Source of the DNA: Phycisphaerae bacterium
Lineage (GTDB): Bacteria; Planctomycetota; Phycisphaerae; Phycisphaerales; SM1A02
Length of the DNA: 36,084 bases
Direction: 5' to 3'
NCBI GenBank assembly: GCA_002709295.1
Contig: PAQL01000013.1
Span: 6,727 to 42,810, forward strand
The position numbers and the translations under genes are program-made. Positions 23,107 to 32,278 of this stretch are shown piece after piece; the stretch's first letter is position 1, and each line of letters starts with the position of its first letter. The notes beneath the pieces are model-generated. The model worked only from the letters and a program-made list of their open reading frames with translations, was not told the DNA's origin and searched no databases.

Positions 23107-24846
23107 ATGGCACGCAAGCGCCTCAAACTTGGTGAAATTCTTGTCCAGCATGGCGCTCTGACGCCGGCTGCTCTTGAAGAGGGCCTGAAATCCGCCTCCG
23201 CGGCTCGCAAGCGTCTGGGTGACGCCTTGATTGAGGCCGGCTCGTGTGATGACACTGCCATCGCGAAGGCATTGGCTGAACAAACTGGACTGCCATTTGT
23301 TGACCTCAACGACAGATCTGCAGCCCAAAGGGTTGATCTCAACCTTGTGCCTGATGACTTGCGGAAGAGATTCAAGATTGTCCCGTTGGGTGAGGACGGC
23401 GGCCGCCTGCATCTTGCCATTGGGGACCCCATGGCCCTTGATGCTCTTGACATGCTTCGCTTTCGGCTCAACCGAGAGCTGGTGATTGAGGTTGCCTCAC
23501 CCTCCGCAATCGAAGCCGCCCTTGATGGCAATGAAGGTGGAGGGGGGCGCAATTTCGATGGACAGAGCTTTGTCACGGACTCCATCGATGCTTCGGTCGA
23601 CTCATCGGTCGATCGGTCCGTCGACAAGTCCATTGATGTGGATGCGGGAGAAGACTCCCGCATGGTCACTTTGGTGAATCGTATTATTGAAGAGGCGGTT
23701 CGAAACCGCGCTTCTGATATTCACATTGAGCCCATGCCCGACCGGGTCGTGCTTCGCTACCGCATTGACGGTGTGTGTACGGTCCGAGACAACCTGCCCA
23801 AGAGGATGCAAGCCGCAGTGCTCGCGCGCCTCAAGTTGATGGCAGGCATCAACATTGCCGAAAAGCGTATTCCTCAAGACGGCCGCATTAAACTCAAAGT
23901 TGACGAGTCTCAAATTGACTTTCGGGTCTCTTCATGTCCGGCCTACCACGGCGAGTCCATCGTCCTGCGGATTTTGCGTCCCGACTCGGTACAGATTGGC
24001 CTGGCAAACCTTGGTTTTGAGCCGGATCACCTCGACATTTTTAATCGCGTGATCCGTCGGCCCAATGGCATCTTTTTGGTGACTGGCCCCACCGGCTCCG
24101 GGAAAACCACCACTCTGTACACCGCACTTGACGAACTGAACCGCCCTGACAAAAAGATCATTACCGCGGAAGACCCGGTTGAATACAACTTCAAAGGTAT
24201 CAACCAGTGTCAGGTGAGAGAGAGCATCGGTTTCACGTTTGCCTCGATTCTCCGTTCAATGCTTCGTCAGGCTCCGAATGTCATTCTGGTCGGCGAAATT
24301 CGCGACCGCGAAGTCGCTGAAATTGCCATCCAAGCGGCGCTCACGGGTCACTTGGTCTTCTCGACACTTCACACCAATGACGCGCCGAGTGCCATTACAC
24401 GGTTGATTGATATGGGGGTGAAGCCTTTCTTGGTCGCCAGTTCTATTCAGGCGATTATGGCCCAGCGGCTGGTTCGAGTCCTCTGCAAAGACTGCAAGGC
24501 TCCTGCTCAGGACCTTGATCCCAAGGAGTTGCAGCTCATTGGCATTGATCCAGATTCGCCCGAAGTAGACCAAATCATGGGACCGGTTGGTTGCCCCAAG
24601 TGTGACAACATCGGCTTCAAAGGTCGCCGTGCCATCTTTGAATTTATGAAGATGAACAGTGAGGTTCGTGATCTTGCTTTCCAACGCGCTCCTGCAGAAG
24701 AAATTCGTGCCGTTGCCATTCGAACCGGTATGAGAACTCTCGTTGATGATGGCCGCCTCAAAACCCTTGCCGGTTCAACCACGCCAGCTGAGGTTGCCCG
24801 ATTTGCTCAGGCCGAGTTCCTGACTACCGGAAACGTCGACATTTAA
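23107..24846 (+). CDS. gspE: Type II secretion / type IV pilus assembly ATPase (GspE/PilB)
   Basis: Hexameric motor ATPase, 579 residues, powering pseudopilus or pilus assembly at the inner membrane. An N-terminal GspE_N-like domain (about 1-150, with LGEILVQHGALTPAALEEGL) is followed by a linker containing five S-(I/V)-D-x units (159-178). The core has RASDIHIEPMPDRVVLRYRIDG, Walker A GPTGSGKTT (from 327), the Asp-box region ITAEDPVEY, Walker B ILVGEIRDREVAEIA and the His box GHLVFSTLHTNDA. Four cysteines (C460, C463, C496, C499) form the zinc-binding CM element found in GspE/PilB but not PilT. It is the first gene of the operon and is followed after 37 bases by pilT. Which system it drives is unclear. 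Confidence 0.93.
   Translation: MARKRLKLGEILVQHGALTPAALEEGLKSASAARKRLGDALIEAGSCDDTAIAKALAEQTGLPFVDLNDRSAAQRVDLNLVPDDLRKRFKIVPLGEDGGRLHLAIGDPMALDALDMLRFRLNRELVIEVASPSAIEAALDGNEGGGGRNFDGQSFVTDSIDASVDSSVDRSVDKSIDVDAGEDSRMVTLVNRIIEEAVRNRASDIHIEPMPDRVVLRYRIDGVCTVRDNLPKRMQAAVLARLKLMAGINIAEKRIPQDGRIKLKVDESQIDFRVSSCPAYHGESIVLRILRPDSVQIGLANLGFEPDHLDIFNRVIRRPNGIFLVTGPTGSGKTTTLYTALDELNRPDKKIITAEDPVEYNFKGINQCQVRESIGFTFASILRSMLRQAPNVILVGEIRDREVAEIAIQAALTGHLVFSTLHTNDAPSAITRLIDMGVKPFLVASSIQAIMAQRLVRVLCKDCKAPAQDLDPKELQLIGIDPDSPEVDQIMGPVGCPKCDNIGFKGRRAIFEFMKMNSEVRDLAFQRAPAEEIRAVAIRTGMRTLVDDGRLKTLAGSTTPAEVARFAQAEFLTTGNVDI
23581..23640 (+). repeat. Five 12-base coding repeats in the gspE linker
   Basis: Five consecutive degenerate 12-base units (TC-N-RTY-GAY-NNN in pattern) encode S-I-D-A, S-V-D-S, S-V-D-R, S-V-D-K and S-I-D-V. 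They lie between the N-terminal and catalytic domains of the GspE-like ATPase. The array reads as a tandem expansion of a flexible acidic linker. Confidence 0.75.
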
Positions 24847-24883
24847 CAAAAGCACCCCTTTGTCATTTCACTGAAAGCCACTT

Positions 24884-25999
24884 ATGTCCACCATCCAGAT
24901 CGACCGTCTGCTTGACACTGTGATCAAACTCGATGCTTCTGACCTCCACCTCTCCGTAGGTCGAAAACCAACCCTCCGCCTCCATGGCGGCCTCAAGAAT
25001 CTGGATACCAAGGTTCTCGATGGAGATGACACCGTGGCGCTCATGAAGCAGATCACCCCGGAACGCAACCAGCAGGAAATTCAAGAAGAGGGAGGCACCG
25101 ACTTTGGCTTTGCCTACGGCGACAAAGCTCGCTTCCGTGTCTCTGTTTTTCGCCAGCGTGGGGATCTGACGCTGGTCCTCCGCTTGATCCCCAACCGTTT
25201 GCTGACCTTCGACGAAATTGGTCTGCCTGATATCTGTAAAGATTTGATTCGGCGGCCACGTGGGCTCTTCATTGTGACTGGCCCGACGGGGTCAGGGAAA
25301 ACCACCACTTTGGCGACCATGCTCGATTTCATCAATATGAACTACGAGCGTCACATTGTGACTGCGGAAGACCCTATCGAGTACTACCACTACCACAAGA
25401 AGTCGGTCGTGAATCAGCGTGAAGTTGGCGCGGATGTCCCAAGCTTCTCTGAAGCACTCCGCCGTGTGCTTCGGTCAGACCCTGACTGCATCCTTGTGGG
25501 TGAAATGCGTGACCTCGAGACCATTGAAGCGGCGATCCGAGCGGCTGAAACTGGTCACTTGGTCTTCGCGACCCTGCACACCACCGGCGCTGCCGGAACC
25601 ATTAGCCGGGTGATTGACGCTTTCCCGACCAACCAGCAGGCTCAGGTGCGTGTCCAGCTTTCAGTGTCACTCATCGCCGTTCTTTCACAGGCCCTGCTGC
25701 GGCGTTCTGATAAGCCTGGCCGAGTTGCAGCCTATGAGTTCCTCGTGGTGACTCCGGCCATTGCCAACCTCATTCGTGAGAACAAGACCTTCCGTATCGA
25801 TTCGGCCATCCAAACCGGCAAGAAGTTTGGCATGCAGCTTCTGGACGACCACCTCTGGAGCTTCTACCAACGCAGCATGATCAGTGCCGAAGAGATGATC
25901 GACAAGAGCAAAGATCCTGGGGCACTTTCGGCCAAGATCCATAGCGAGGGCGGGGCAGTCGGCCGCATCGAATGGGACGACGACGATCTCGAGGACTGA
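24884..25999 (+). CDS. pilT: Twitching motility retraction ATPase
   Basis: PilT disassembles type IV pili by driving filament retraction; 371 residues, normal length. It lacks the N-terminal GspE domain and the zinc cysteines. Features: ASDLHLSVGRKPTLRLHG near the N-terminus, Walker A GPTGSGKTT (from 133), TAEDPIEYYHYHKKSVVNQRE, Walker B CILVGEMRDLETIEAA, and the PilT hallmark AIRAAETGHLV (217-227) followed by FATLHTTGAAGTISRVID. The C-terminus is acidic (EWDDDDLED). Its presence argues for a retractable pilus, because dedicated T2SS loci do not carry pilT. A 143-base gap before the next ATPase contains short GC-rich inverted repeats but no clear terminator. Confidence 0.95.
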   Translation: MSTIQIDRLLDTVIKLDASDLHLSVGRKPTLRLHGGLKNLDTKVLDGDDTVALMKQITPERNQQEIQEEGGTDFGFAYGDKARFRVSVFRQRGDLTLVLRLIPNRLLTFDEIGLPDICKDLIRRPRGLFIVTGPTGSGKTTTLATMLDFINMNYERHIVTAEDPIEYYHYHKKSVVNQREVGADVPSFSEALRRVLRSDPDCILVGEMRDLETIEAAIRAAETGHLVFATLHTTGAAGTISRVIDAFPTNQQAQVRVQLSVSLIAVLSQALLRRSDKPGRVAAYEFLVVTPAIANLIRENKTFRIDSAIQTGKKFGMQLLDDHLWSFYQRSMISAEEMIDKSKDPGALSAKIHSEGGAVGRIEWDDDDLED

Positions 26000-26142
26000 C
26001 CATTATTTTATTGCCCCCGCAGGGCAGTTGGACCTGTTCTCGGCCGGATGATTTGGCCGCAAATACCCACTGTCACCCTCTCTCGGCCTGCGGCCTCGCC
26101 GCATCTTCGGGTTGAGGCTCGATATTCAGGTATCCTGCCCGA

Positions 26143-27906
26143 ATGCCCGAGTCGGAAACTTCATTCAAGGCTATCCCCCCGAGTGAAATGAAGGGTCGCC
26201 GCATCGGTCGAATCTTCGTCAAGATGCAACTCGTCAAGCGTGAGCAAGTCTCCAAGGCCCTTGCCGTGCAGAAGGAGCGGGCAGAGTCGGGACAAAAGGT
26301 CAAGGTCGGTGAGGTTCTTCGTGAACTCGGCTTCGTTACTGATCACCACATTGCCTACGCCCTGGCCGGACAAGCTGGCATGCAGTTGGTCGACTTGGAT
26401 CCCGAAGCAATCCCTGCCGAAGCAGTTGATGCCCTTCCTGCTGAAACCGCCACCTCCTACCAGATCGCTCCAGTCTCATTCGATGCTGGCTCCAACCGCT
26501 TGGTGGTCGCCCTCAAGTCCCCGGACAACTTTCAGGCCATCGATAACCTTCGTTTGCTGCTGAATTTTGATGCCGTGGCGGTGATTGCCGACGCTGAAGC
26601 CATCGATCAAGTTATTGCCAAGCATTACGCCAACCAGTCTTCAGGCGCTGCCAATATTGATTTCGGTAGCGAAGAATTGTCCGCACTTGAGGGCCGAGGC
26701 GATTCTGTGGATCTCGAAGACTTGGTGCAGGCGGCCGGAAGCAGTGCGGTTGTTCGTCTCATCAATATGGTGCTGATGCAGGCCATCCGCGACAAGGCTT
26801 CTGACATTCACTTGGAGCCGTTCGAAGACGAATTCAAAATGCGTTATCGAATCGATGGTGTGCTCTACGAAATGAGCCCGCCGCCACCCCACTTGGCTAT
26901 GCCCATTGTTTCTCGCGTCAAAGTGATGTCGAATTTGGACATTGCCGAACGTCGGCTTCCCCAAGATGGCCGCATTGAGCTCACTTTGGGCGGCAACCCC
27001 GTGGACCTTCGCGTGGCGGTTCTTCCCACGATGTTTGGTGAATCCGTCGTAATGCGGGTGCTTGACCGAGGCAATGTCCAGTTGAGCCTTGACAATGTTG
27101 GTTTGCGGCCTGATGACCTTGAGACTGTTCGCGACTTGATCAAACGGCCCAATGGCATTGTGGTCGTGACCGGTCCCACCGGTTCTGGCAAAACCACGAC
27201 GTTGTATTCCTGCCTCAATGAACTCAATGACCCAGAAACCAAAATCCTCACCGCGGAGGACCCGGTTGAATACGACATTGACGGCTTGATTCAGTGTCAG
27301 ATCAACCCAGACCAAGAACTCACGTTCGCCAAATTGCTGCGGTCATTCCTTCGCCAAGACCCGGACATCATTCTGGTCGGTGAAATTCGTGACCTCGAAA
27401 CCGCGCAGATCGCGGTGCAGGCTTCGTTGACGGGCCACCTGGTATTTACCACGGTGCACACCAACGACGCGCCGAGTACCGTTCTGCGCTTGACCGACTT
27501 GGGTATGGAGCCCTTCTTGCTCACCGCCACCATTGAGGCGATTGTGGCCCAGCGATTGGTTCGCCGCATCTGTGTTGACTGCAAGCAGGCCTATGAACCG
27601 TCTGAAGAAGAGTTGATGGAGCTTGATTTAAGGCCCAGTGACGTGGAAGGTCGGACCTTCTTCCGTGGCATTGGCTGTGATAAATGCAACAATACTGGCT
27701 TCAAGGGTCGAATGGCTCTGTTTGAGATTCTGGTCATGGACGACAAGATTCGAGAATTGGTCATGCAACAAGTGTCTACCACGGTCATTCGTGACGCCGC
27801 CCGTCGGCGCGGCATGCGGACCCTCCGGGAATCCGGATTGCTGGCGATTTACGAAGGCCAGAGCACGATTGACGAAGTTGTGCGCGAGACGATCACCGAC
27901 GATTAA
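26143..27906 (+). CDS. pilB: Second pilus assembly/secretion ATPase (PilB/GspE)
   Basis: A second extension-type ATPase, 587 residues. It has an N-terminal GspE_N region (about 17-165: GRIFVKMQLVKREQVSKAL, ALAGQAGMQLVDLDPEAIP) followed by a short linker and the core KASDIHLEPFEDEFKMRYRI. Walker A is GPTGSGKTT (from 344), Walker B ILVGEIRDLETAQIAVQA, then GHLVFTTVHTNDAPS. Zinc cysteines are at C477/C480 and C512/C515. It begins at ATG 26143; ATG 26188 would start directly at MKGRRIGRIF and is a fair alternative. It is 41 bases upstream of pilC, which suggests it is the ATPase paired with that platform protein. The two ATPases share motifs but differ in linker length. Confidence 0.93.
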   Translation: MPESETSFKAIPPSEMKGRRIGRIFVKMQLVKREQVSKALAVQKERAESGQKVKVGEVLRELGFVTDHHIAYALAGQAGMQLVDLDPEAIPAEAVDALPAETATSYQIAPVSFDAGSNRLVVALKSPDNFQAIDNLRLLLNFDAVAVIADAEAIDQVIAKHYANQSSGAANIDFGSEELSALEGRGDSVDLEDLVQAAGSSAVVRLINMVLMQAIRDKASDIHLEPFEDEFKMRYRIDGVLYEMSPPPPHLAMPIVSRVKVMSNLDIAERRLPQDGRIELTLGGNPVDLRVAVLPTMFGESVVMRVLDRGNVQLSLDNVGLRPDDLETVRDLIKRPNGIVVVTGPTGSGKTTTLYSCLNELNDPETKILTAEDPVEYDIDGLIQCQINPDQELTFAKLLRSFLRQDPDIILVGEIRDLETAQIAVQASLTGHLVFTTVHTNDAPSTVLRLTDLGMEPFLLTATIEAIVAQRLVRRICVDCKQAYEPSEEELMELDLRPSDVEGRTFFRGIGCDKCNNTGFKGRMALFEILVMDDKIRELVMQQVSTTVIRDAARRRGMRTLRESGLLAIYEGQSTIDEVVRETITDD

Positions 27907-27937
27907 ATGTACCGGAGCATTCGCTCCATTCAGAACC

Positions 27938-27943
27938 AGGAGG
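27938..27943 (+). promoter_or_regulatory. Ribosome binding site fixing the pilC GTG start
   Basis: A perfect AGGAGG with 4 bases to GTG 27948. It supports the GTG as the true start. Confidence 0.75.
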
Positions 27944-27947
27944 CTCC

Positions 27948-29234
27948 GTGCCTACGTTCAAATACCAAGCCGTAACCGCCGATGGAAAAGCAACCAAGGG
28001 CACCCTTGACGCAGAGAATCTTGATGATGCTGGCGCTATGCTCCGCGCCCAGGGGCTCTTCCCCCAATCTGTGGTTCCTGATAAGGCACGCAAGCGTGGA
28101 AAGAAAGGCGTGCCTGATGCCGGCGCGGCGGAAACCAAACGCAAGAAGCCTCTCGCCTTGGGCGGGGTCTCTCAGAAAAAGCTCACGCTATTCACACGGC
28201 AACTCTCTACGCTGCAAGACGCAGGCCTTCCCCTGCTTCGATCGGTGCAGATTTTGGAATCTCAGCAGCGGGGGGGGATGATGAAATATGTGCTCGCCTC
28301 GGTGGCCGATGATGTTGCCGCTGGATCAACGCTAGCTGATTCCATGGCGCGCCACCCTGGCACCTTCGACCGTCTTTACTCCAAGATGATTGCGGCCGGA
28401 GAAGTGGGCGGTGTTCTTGATGTCATTCTGCAACGCTTGGCGGTCTTTATGGAGAAGGCCCAAGCGCTGAAGCGACGGGTGATTGGCGCCATGATCTACC
28501 CCGTGGTAGTGATCATCATTGCGGTCCTCATCGTGACCGGCATCATGTACTTCGTGATCCCCAAATTCATTGAGATCTTCAATGACTTTGAGGTTGAGTT
28601 GCCAGGCCTGACCATCTTCTTGACCGAAGCTTCGGCATGGGTTGCAGGTTCGGCGACACCTGATCAACAGATTCCAGGCGCGGCTTGGATCGTCGTCAGT
28701 CCGTTCATCATCTTCATCCTCTGGAAGATCATCAGGAAGATTGAAATCGGACGAAAGATTACCGACCGTCTGCTGCTGATCTCTCCTCCTGTTGGTGGTC
28801 TTCTGCGAAAGACCGCTGTGGCTCGATTCACTCGGACCTTGGGAACGCTCATTGCGGCGGGGGTGCCGATTCTTGAAGCCATCACGATTACCAAAGAAAC
28901 CAGTGGCAACAGTGTGTTTGAAGACGCACTGGGCAAGGTGCACGACTCGATCCGCGAAGGCGAGTCATTCGCCGAACCTCTTCGGAAGTCAAAGGTGGTG
29001 GATGAACTCGTGGTCAATATGATCGAGGTCGGTGAAGAAACCGGTGACCTTGACGTCATGCTTATGAAAGTCGCCGACAACTATGACGAGGAAGTTGATG
29101 TTGCGGTGCAAGGCTTGACCAGGCTGATCGAGCCACTCCTTGTGGTATTCCTCGGTGGCGTCATTGGCACCATCGTTCTGGCGTTGTTCCTGCCTTTGGT
29201 CAAAATGATCGAATCGGTGTCTCAAGGTGGTTAA
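27948..29234 (+). CDS. pilC: Type IV pilus / T2SS inner-membrane platform protein
   Basis: Polytopic platform protein (PilC/GspF family), 428 residues, start GTG with a perfect RBS. It begins MPTFKYQAVTADGKATKGTLDAE, the typical GspF opening, and has two repeated T2SSF domains at about 78-205 (FTRQLSTLQDAGLPLLRSV) and 282-405 (FTRTLGTLIAAGVPILEAI). Membrane segments are near 180-205, 240-260 and 395-420. A lysine/arginine-rich linker (45-70) is present. The platform transmits ATPase motion to prepilin extraction. The stop overlaps the first prepilin gene by 8 bases, tying assembly machinery and pseudopilins into one transcript. Confidence 0.94.
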   Translation: MPTFKYQAVTADGKATKGTLDAENLDDAGAMLRAQGLFPQSVVPDKARKRGKKGVPDAGAAETKRKKPLALGGVSQKKLTLFTRQLSTLQDAGLPLLRSVQILESQQRGGMMKYVLASVADDVAAGSTLADSMARHPGTFDRLYSKMIAAGEVGGVLDVILQRLAVFMEKAQALKRRVIGAMIYPVVVIIIAVLIVTGIMYFVIPKFIEIFNDFEVELPGLTIFLTEASAWVAGSATPDQQIPGAAWIVVSPFIIFILWKIIRKIEIGRKITDRLLLISPPVGGLLRKTAVARFTRTLGTLIAAGVPILEAITITKETSGNSVFEDALGKVHDSIREGESFAEPLRKSKVVDELVVNMIEVGEETGDLDVMLMKVADNYDEEVDVAVQGLTRLIEPLLVVFLGGVIGTIVLALFLPLVKMIESVSQGG

Positions 29235-30375
29235 GTTCCACCGCGGTTCACGGACATCCCGTTCTGGGTTCACTGTTATTGAACTCTTGGTCGTGATTGC
29301 CGTCATCATTGTGCTCACGGGCCTCCTGCTCGCGGGTCTCCGTGCGGCCACTGGAGCCGCCCGGGATGCAGATTCCAAATCTCGATTCCGTGCCATTGCC
29401 CAGGCGCTTGCTGCCTTTCAAGGTGATCACGGGTACTTCCCCCCAATTTTGCGGGGAGGACTTCTGTCGGATCGCAATGGGCCCGCCTGGAGTGATGTGG
29501 TGCCGAATCCATCACCTACTTCCGACTACTCGATTGATATTCAGTCTTGGTATTCCATGACCGCGCTCCCGGAGTACCTGTTGGGTGCTGGTGGGCGTGA
29601 CATTGACGGTTACGGTCAGTATGACGGGGACAGCAATTCAACCACCGAACGTCCCGCCTTAGGCATTCGCTCTCCTGGTTCAGACGGAGCATGGGGCAGC
29701 ACCCTTTACGCCTCCGGTCCAAACAACAACCTTCCGGTCGGCGCGGCGCTTCAGGAGGATCGACTGCGTGCCTTTTACGTGGACCCCGACGCAAACCCTT
29801 TTTCGATTCGCTTCCGACGTCCGGGGCCGGTGTATGGCCCTTATCTAGGTCTCGAACAGGCGGGCTCTCTGGGCAAAATTTTACCTTCGAATGCAACCTG
29901 GTCTGTGAATGATCAGGAGCCTGAGCCCGTCCAGCTGATCACCGAAAATGATCTGGCGTGGACCGATCCCGCGGCACGCTTGGTCATGCTCGACAGTTAC
30001 GGCAACCCTATCGAGTACTTCCGCTCGCCTTATGCGCCGGGGCAGCTCTCCAAACGAGATGTTCGTGACTTTCTTGGCGGCCCAGATCTTCCCGACGACT
30101 CCGATTACCAGCCCTCAACACTTGCCGATGTCATACGCCTTCGCCCCTTCACCTTCACGGCTGATGAGTCGGTCGATGGCGACGGGACTGGAGCATTTGA
30201 CTCTCGCCTGGTTGATGACCTAGGGCCGGAGGCGAGAGACATCCCTGGTTCAACCACTCTGGCCCTGAAGACGGCCCGATGGGCCCTGTTCTCTGGAGGT
30301 GCTGATAAGACCTACAACCCATGGGTCCGCTCTTCCGAGTTGAACGAAGACAACATTGTGGAGATTGGAAAATGA
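29227..30375 (+). CDS. Large prepilin-like protein, GspG-like
   Basis: Class III-type prepilin of 382 residues, start GTG. A short basic leader ends SRTSRSG and is followed by FTVIELLVVIAVIIVL, so prepilin peptidase should cut after G14, leaving F at +1 and E at +5. The helix continues into RDADSKSRFRAIAQALAAFQGDHGYFPP, the GspG-like pattern in which the alpha-helix leads to a YxxDxGxYP motif. Typical GspG is about 140 residues; this protein has about 300 more. It contains aspartate-rich loops (DIDGYGQYDGDSN, and DGDGTGAFD near the end) that could hold calcium. The end (LFSGGADKTYNP) resembles the GspG/DUF1559-type terminal motif. It is coupled to the next gene by ATGA. Confidence 0.82.
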   Translation: MVKFHRGSRTSRSGFTVIELLVVIAVIIVLTGLLLAGLRAATGAARDADSKSRFRAIAQALAAFQGDHGYFPPILRGGLLSDRNGPAWSDVVPNPSPTSDYSIDIQSWYSMTALPEYLLGAGGRDIDGYGQYDGDSNSTTERPALGIRSPGSDGAWGSTLYASGPNNNLPVGAALQEDRLRAFYVDPDANPFSIRFRRPGPVYGPYLGLEQAGSLGKILPSNATWSVNDQEPEPVQLITENDLAWTDPAARLVMLDSYGNPIEYFRSPYAPGQLSKRDVRDFLGGPDLPDDSDYQPSTLADVIRLRPFTFTADESVDGDGTGAFDSRLVDDLGPEARDIPGSTTLALKTARWALFSGGADKTYNPWVRSSELNEDNIVEIGK

Positions 30376-31304
30376 GACGCGCATTGACTCTCATTGAGCT
30401 CGTTGTCGTTGTTGGCATTGTTCTGATTCTGGTTGCTTTGGTGACCAGCTCATTCTCGTCCATCATCTCTCGCTCCGAAGCGGCGAAAACAGAAACGGCG
30501 ATGCAGCTCTTGAGTGCAGCCGTCGACGCCTATGAGCAAGGCACTGGGAACAAAATCACCTTGTCCCGCCGAGCTGCTGATCTGGGGGGGACTGAGCTGG
30601 GACCTGAGCCGCCCAGCCCCGAACAATTGCGCCGTGGCGTTCAGCTTTACGGCATGCACAGAAACGGTTCGCATTTCCTGACCACGGCAGAGCTGACACG
30701 GCAATTGCTTACGTATCAAGAGTCCGCTGATATTTTGGCCAAAATTGACCCGTCACTACTCTTTCCGATTCGATTTGACGCCGTCAATCCTCCATCTTGG
30801 GTCCCTTCACCACCGACGTTTGAGTGTGAACCAGACCTCAATAAAATTTTTGCACAGGCTCGGTGGAATGCGGCGTGTACTTGCCAAGTGGGCGAAGATC
30901 CCTTTTCAGGGAACTACAACCCGTACTGCCTAAATACGGCCCTGCTTGTCCTTGATTCATGGGGTCAACCCATCCGCGCAATCCATCCTGGACCACTCGC
31001 TCAAGTCGGCCCCAACGGTCTGTTGTCTCCCGATTCTTTTCCTGCGCTTACCGCCGATGGAGCAGGGCTCGACCGGGTGATGGATCAACCCAGAGACGCC
31101 GACGGAACCGTGTCCCGCCTTGCCGAGTTCCAGTATTTCGGTCAGGGGTCGACTGACGGGCAAATCCGATTCGTTAGCGCAGGTCCTGATTTGAAATTCG
31201 GCCAGCGGGTGGTCGGTACCAACGGGAATTCTGCCGAAGTTGCCAATCCCGATTGTTTTCGTAACGCCCTAGATAACGTCTTCTTTGGAGGAGGGACCCC
31301 ATGA
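30372..31304 (+). CDS. Prepilin-like protein with Ala at the cleavage site
   Basis: Second prepilin-like protein, 310 residues. ATG 30372 overlaps the previous stop by 4 bases; further upstream would be inside the preceding gene. The leader is only MRRA, followed by LTLIELVVVVGIVLILVAL, so the -1 residue is alanine and +1 leucine, with E9 as the conserved +5 glutamate. An alpha-helix (SRSEAAKTETAMQLLSAAVD) ends in AYEQGTGNKI. The C-terminus has five to six cysteines (FECEPD, AACTCQVGED, NPYCLN, NPDCF) that could form disulfides. FVSAGPDLKFG near the end resembles the GspG-like terminal loop. It may be a second G-type or a core/tip subunit. Confidence 0.75.
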   Translation: MRRALTLIELVVVVGIVLILVALVTSSFSSIISRSEAAKTETAMQLLSAAVDAYEQGTGNKITLSRRAADLGGTELGPEPPSPEQLRRGVQLYGMHRNGSHFLTTAELTRQLLTYQESADILAKIDPSLLFPIRFDAVNPPSWVPSPPTFECEPDLNKIFAQARWNAACTCQVGEDPFSGNYNPYCLNTALLVLDSWGQPIRAIHPGPLAQVGPNGLLSPDSFPALTADGAGLDRVMDQPRDADGTVSRLAEFQYFGQGSTDGQIRFVSAGPDLKFGQRVVGTNGNSAEVANPDCFRNALDNVFFGGGTP

Positions 31305-32278
31305 GACGCCGTGGATTCACTCTCATTGAACTCCTGGTGGCTATGGGCATCATTGTTCTGCTGAGCGCTATTGCCCTGGCGTCTACTCGAAACATTCGCA
31401 GCGGGCTCCGCCTTTCCGGCGGTGTCAACACTGTCACCGCCGCTCTTGAGCTTGGTCGTTCGCTTGCCATTCAGAATGGTGAGCCCGTTCTTGTGGCTTT
31501 CCGGCCGAAGGTCCGTGCTTCCGACAATTCACCTCCGAGTAGCTCAAATTGGCCTCCGCCCCAAAGCACTTCGTTTGTTGAAATCACCATCATGAAGTGG
31601 TCTGGTGATACCTTCAGATTTCGGACCGCGAATAACTCTGGGGGGTGGGATGGTGGATACTCCGTTGACCGGTGGATTCCGTACCCTCAGATCAAAACTT
31701 TCCCCCTGCCTGATGATGTTTGTGTCGCCGCCCCACGATTTTTTAGGTTCAATGACAACGGTGACGACGACTTCGTGGTGACCGGCGACTTTGTCGCGTT
31801 TGGTAATGGGCTGTCTTATGGAGCTGGCGGCGCCAGTGGCTTCCCGTTCGAAGTGCCCGCCATTCTCTTTGATCGAACTGGAGCCGTCGCTGTCAACAAC
31901 CCGGACTCGAGCGCTCAGGGGCCTTGGCTCGATTGGGATGGCACCCCAGATGCTTTGCCGAGGGTTGCTCTCGGTTCTCAGCAGATTGCGTCAACAAATA
32001 ATTCAAATCTTATTTTCAATGTTCCTCGTTCCACTGGTCAAATGTACGCCACCTTGGATGTGCGCGATGAACCGTTTGCTGGTGTTTCCCCCTTCATCAC
32101 CATCTACGACCAGACCAAAGCTTTAAGCGCTGTGTTCACCCAGTCTGGCACACCGACCCTCGAGGAGTACCAGCGGGATACCTTGGTCACTGGCAACAAT
32201 ACGGCCAACATCATTTTTGCCTTGCGCGAGGGGCGCCAAATTTCCTTCAACGCCTACAGCGGGGTGGTGCTCAAATGA
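31301..32278 (+). CDS. Prepilin-like protein, GspH/FimT-like
   Basis: 325 residues, ATG overlapping the previous stop. Leader MRRRG, then FTLIELLVAMGIIVLLSAIAL, a canonical site (G5/F6, E10). The helix continues with STRNIRSGLRLSGGVNTVTAALELGRSLAIQNGEPVLVAF, which is the GspH/FimT arrangement: a segment of roughly 25 residues with LxxARxxAIxxxxPV, ending in a conserved LVAF-like strand. Typical GspH is about 150-200 residues. A central loop with FNDNGDDDF looks calcium-binding. The C-terminal part has LREGRQISFNAYSGVV, like the terminal beta strands of GspH. It lies between a G-like and an I-like gene, in T2SS order. Confidence 0.78.
   Translation: MRRRGFTLIELLVAMGIIVLLSAIALASTRNIRSGLRLSGGVNTVTAALELGRSLAIQNGEPVLVAFRPKVRASDNSPPSSSNWPPPQSTSFVEITIMKWSGDTFRFRTANNSGGWDGGYSVDRWIPYPQIKTFPLPDDVCVAAPRFFRFNDNGDDDFVVTGDFVAFGNGLSYGAGGASGFPFEVPAILFDRTGAVAVNNPDSSAQGPWLDWDGTPDALPRVALGSQQIASTNNSNLIFNVPRSTGQMYATLDVRDEPFAGVSPFITIYDQTKALSAVFTQSGTPTLEEYQRDTLVTGNNTANIIFALREGRQISFNAYSGVVLK

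Noticed and set aside
26012-26026. Possible terminator after pilT
   Set aside because: The stem is only 5 bases (TGCCC/GGGCA) and no T-run follows; it is insufficient to claim an operon end.
26112-26136. Possible promoter before the second pilB
   Set aside because: TTGAGG and TATCCT are present, but the spacing is 13 bases, too short for a normal sigma-70 promoter.
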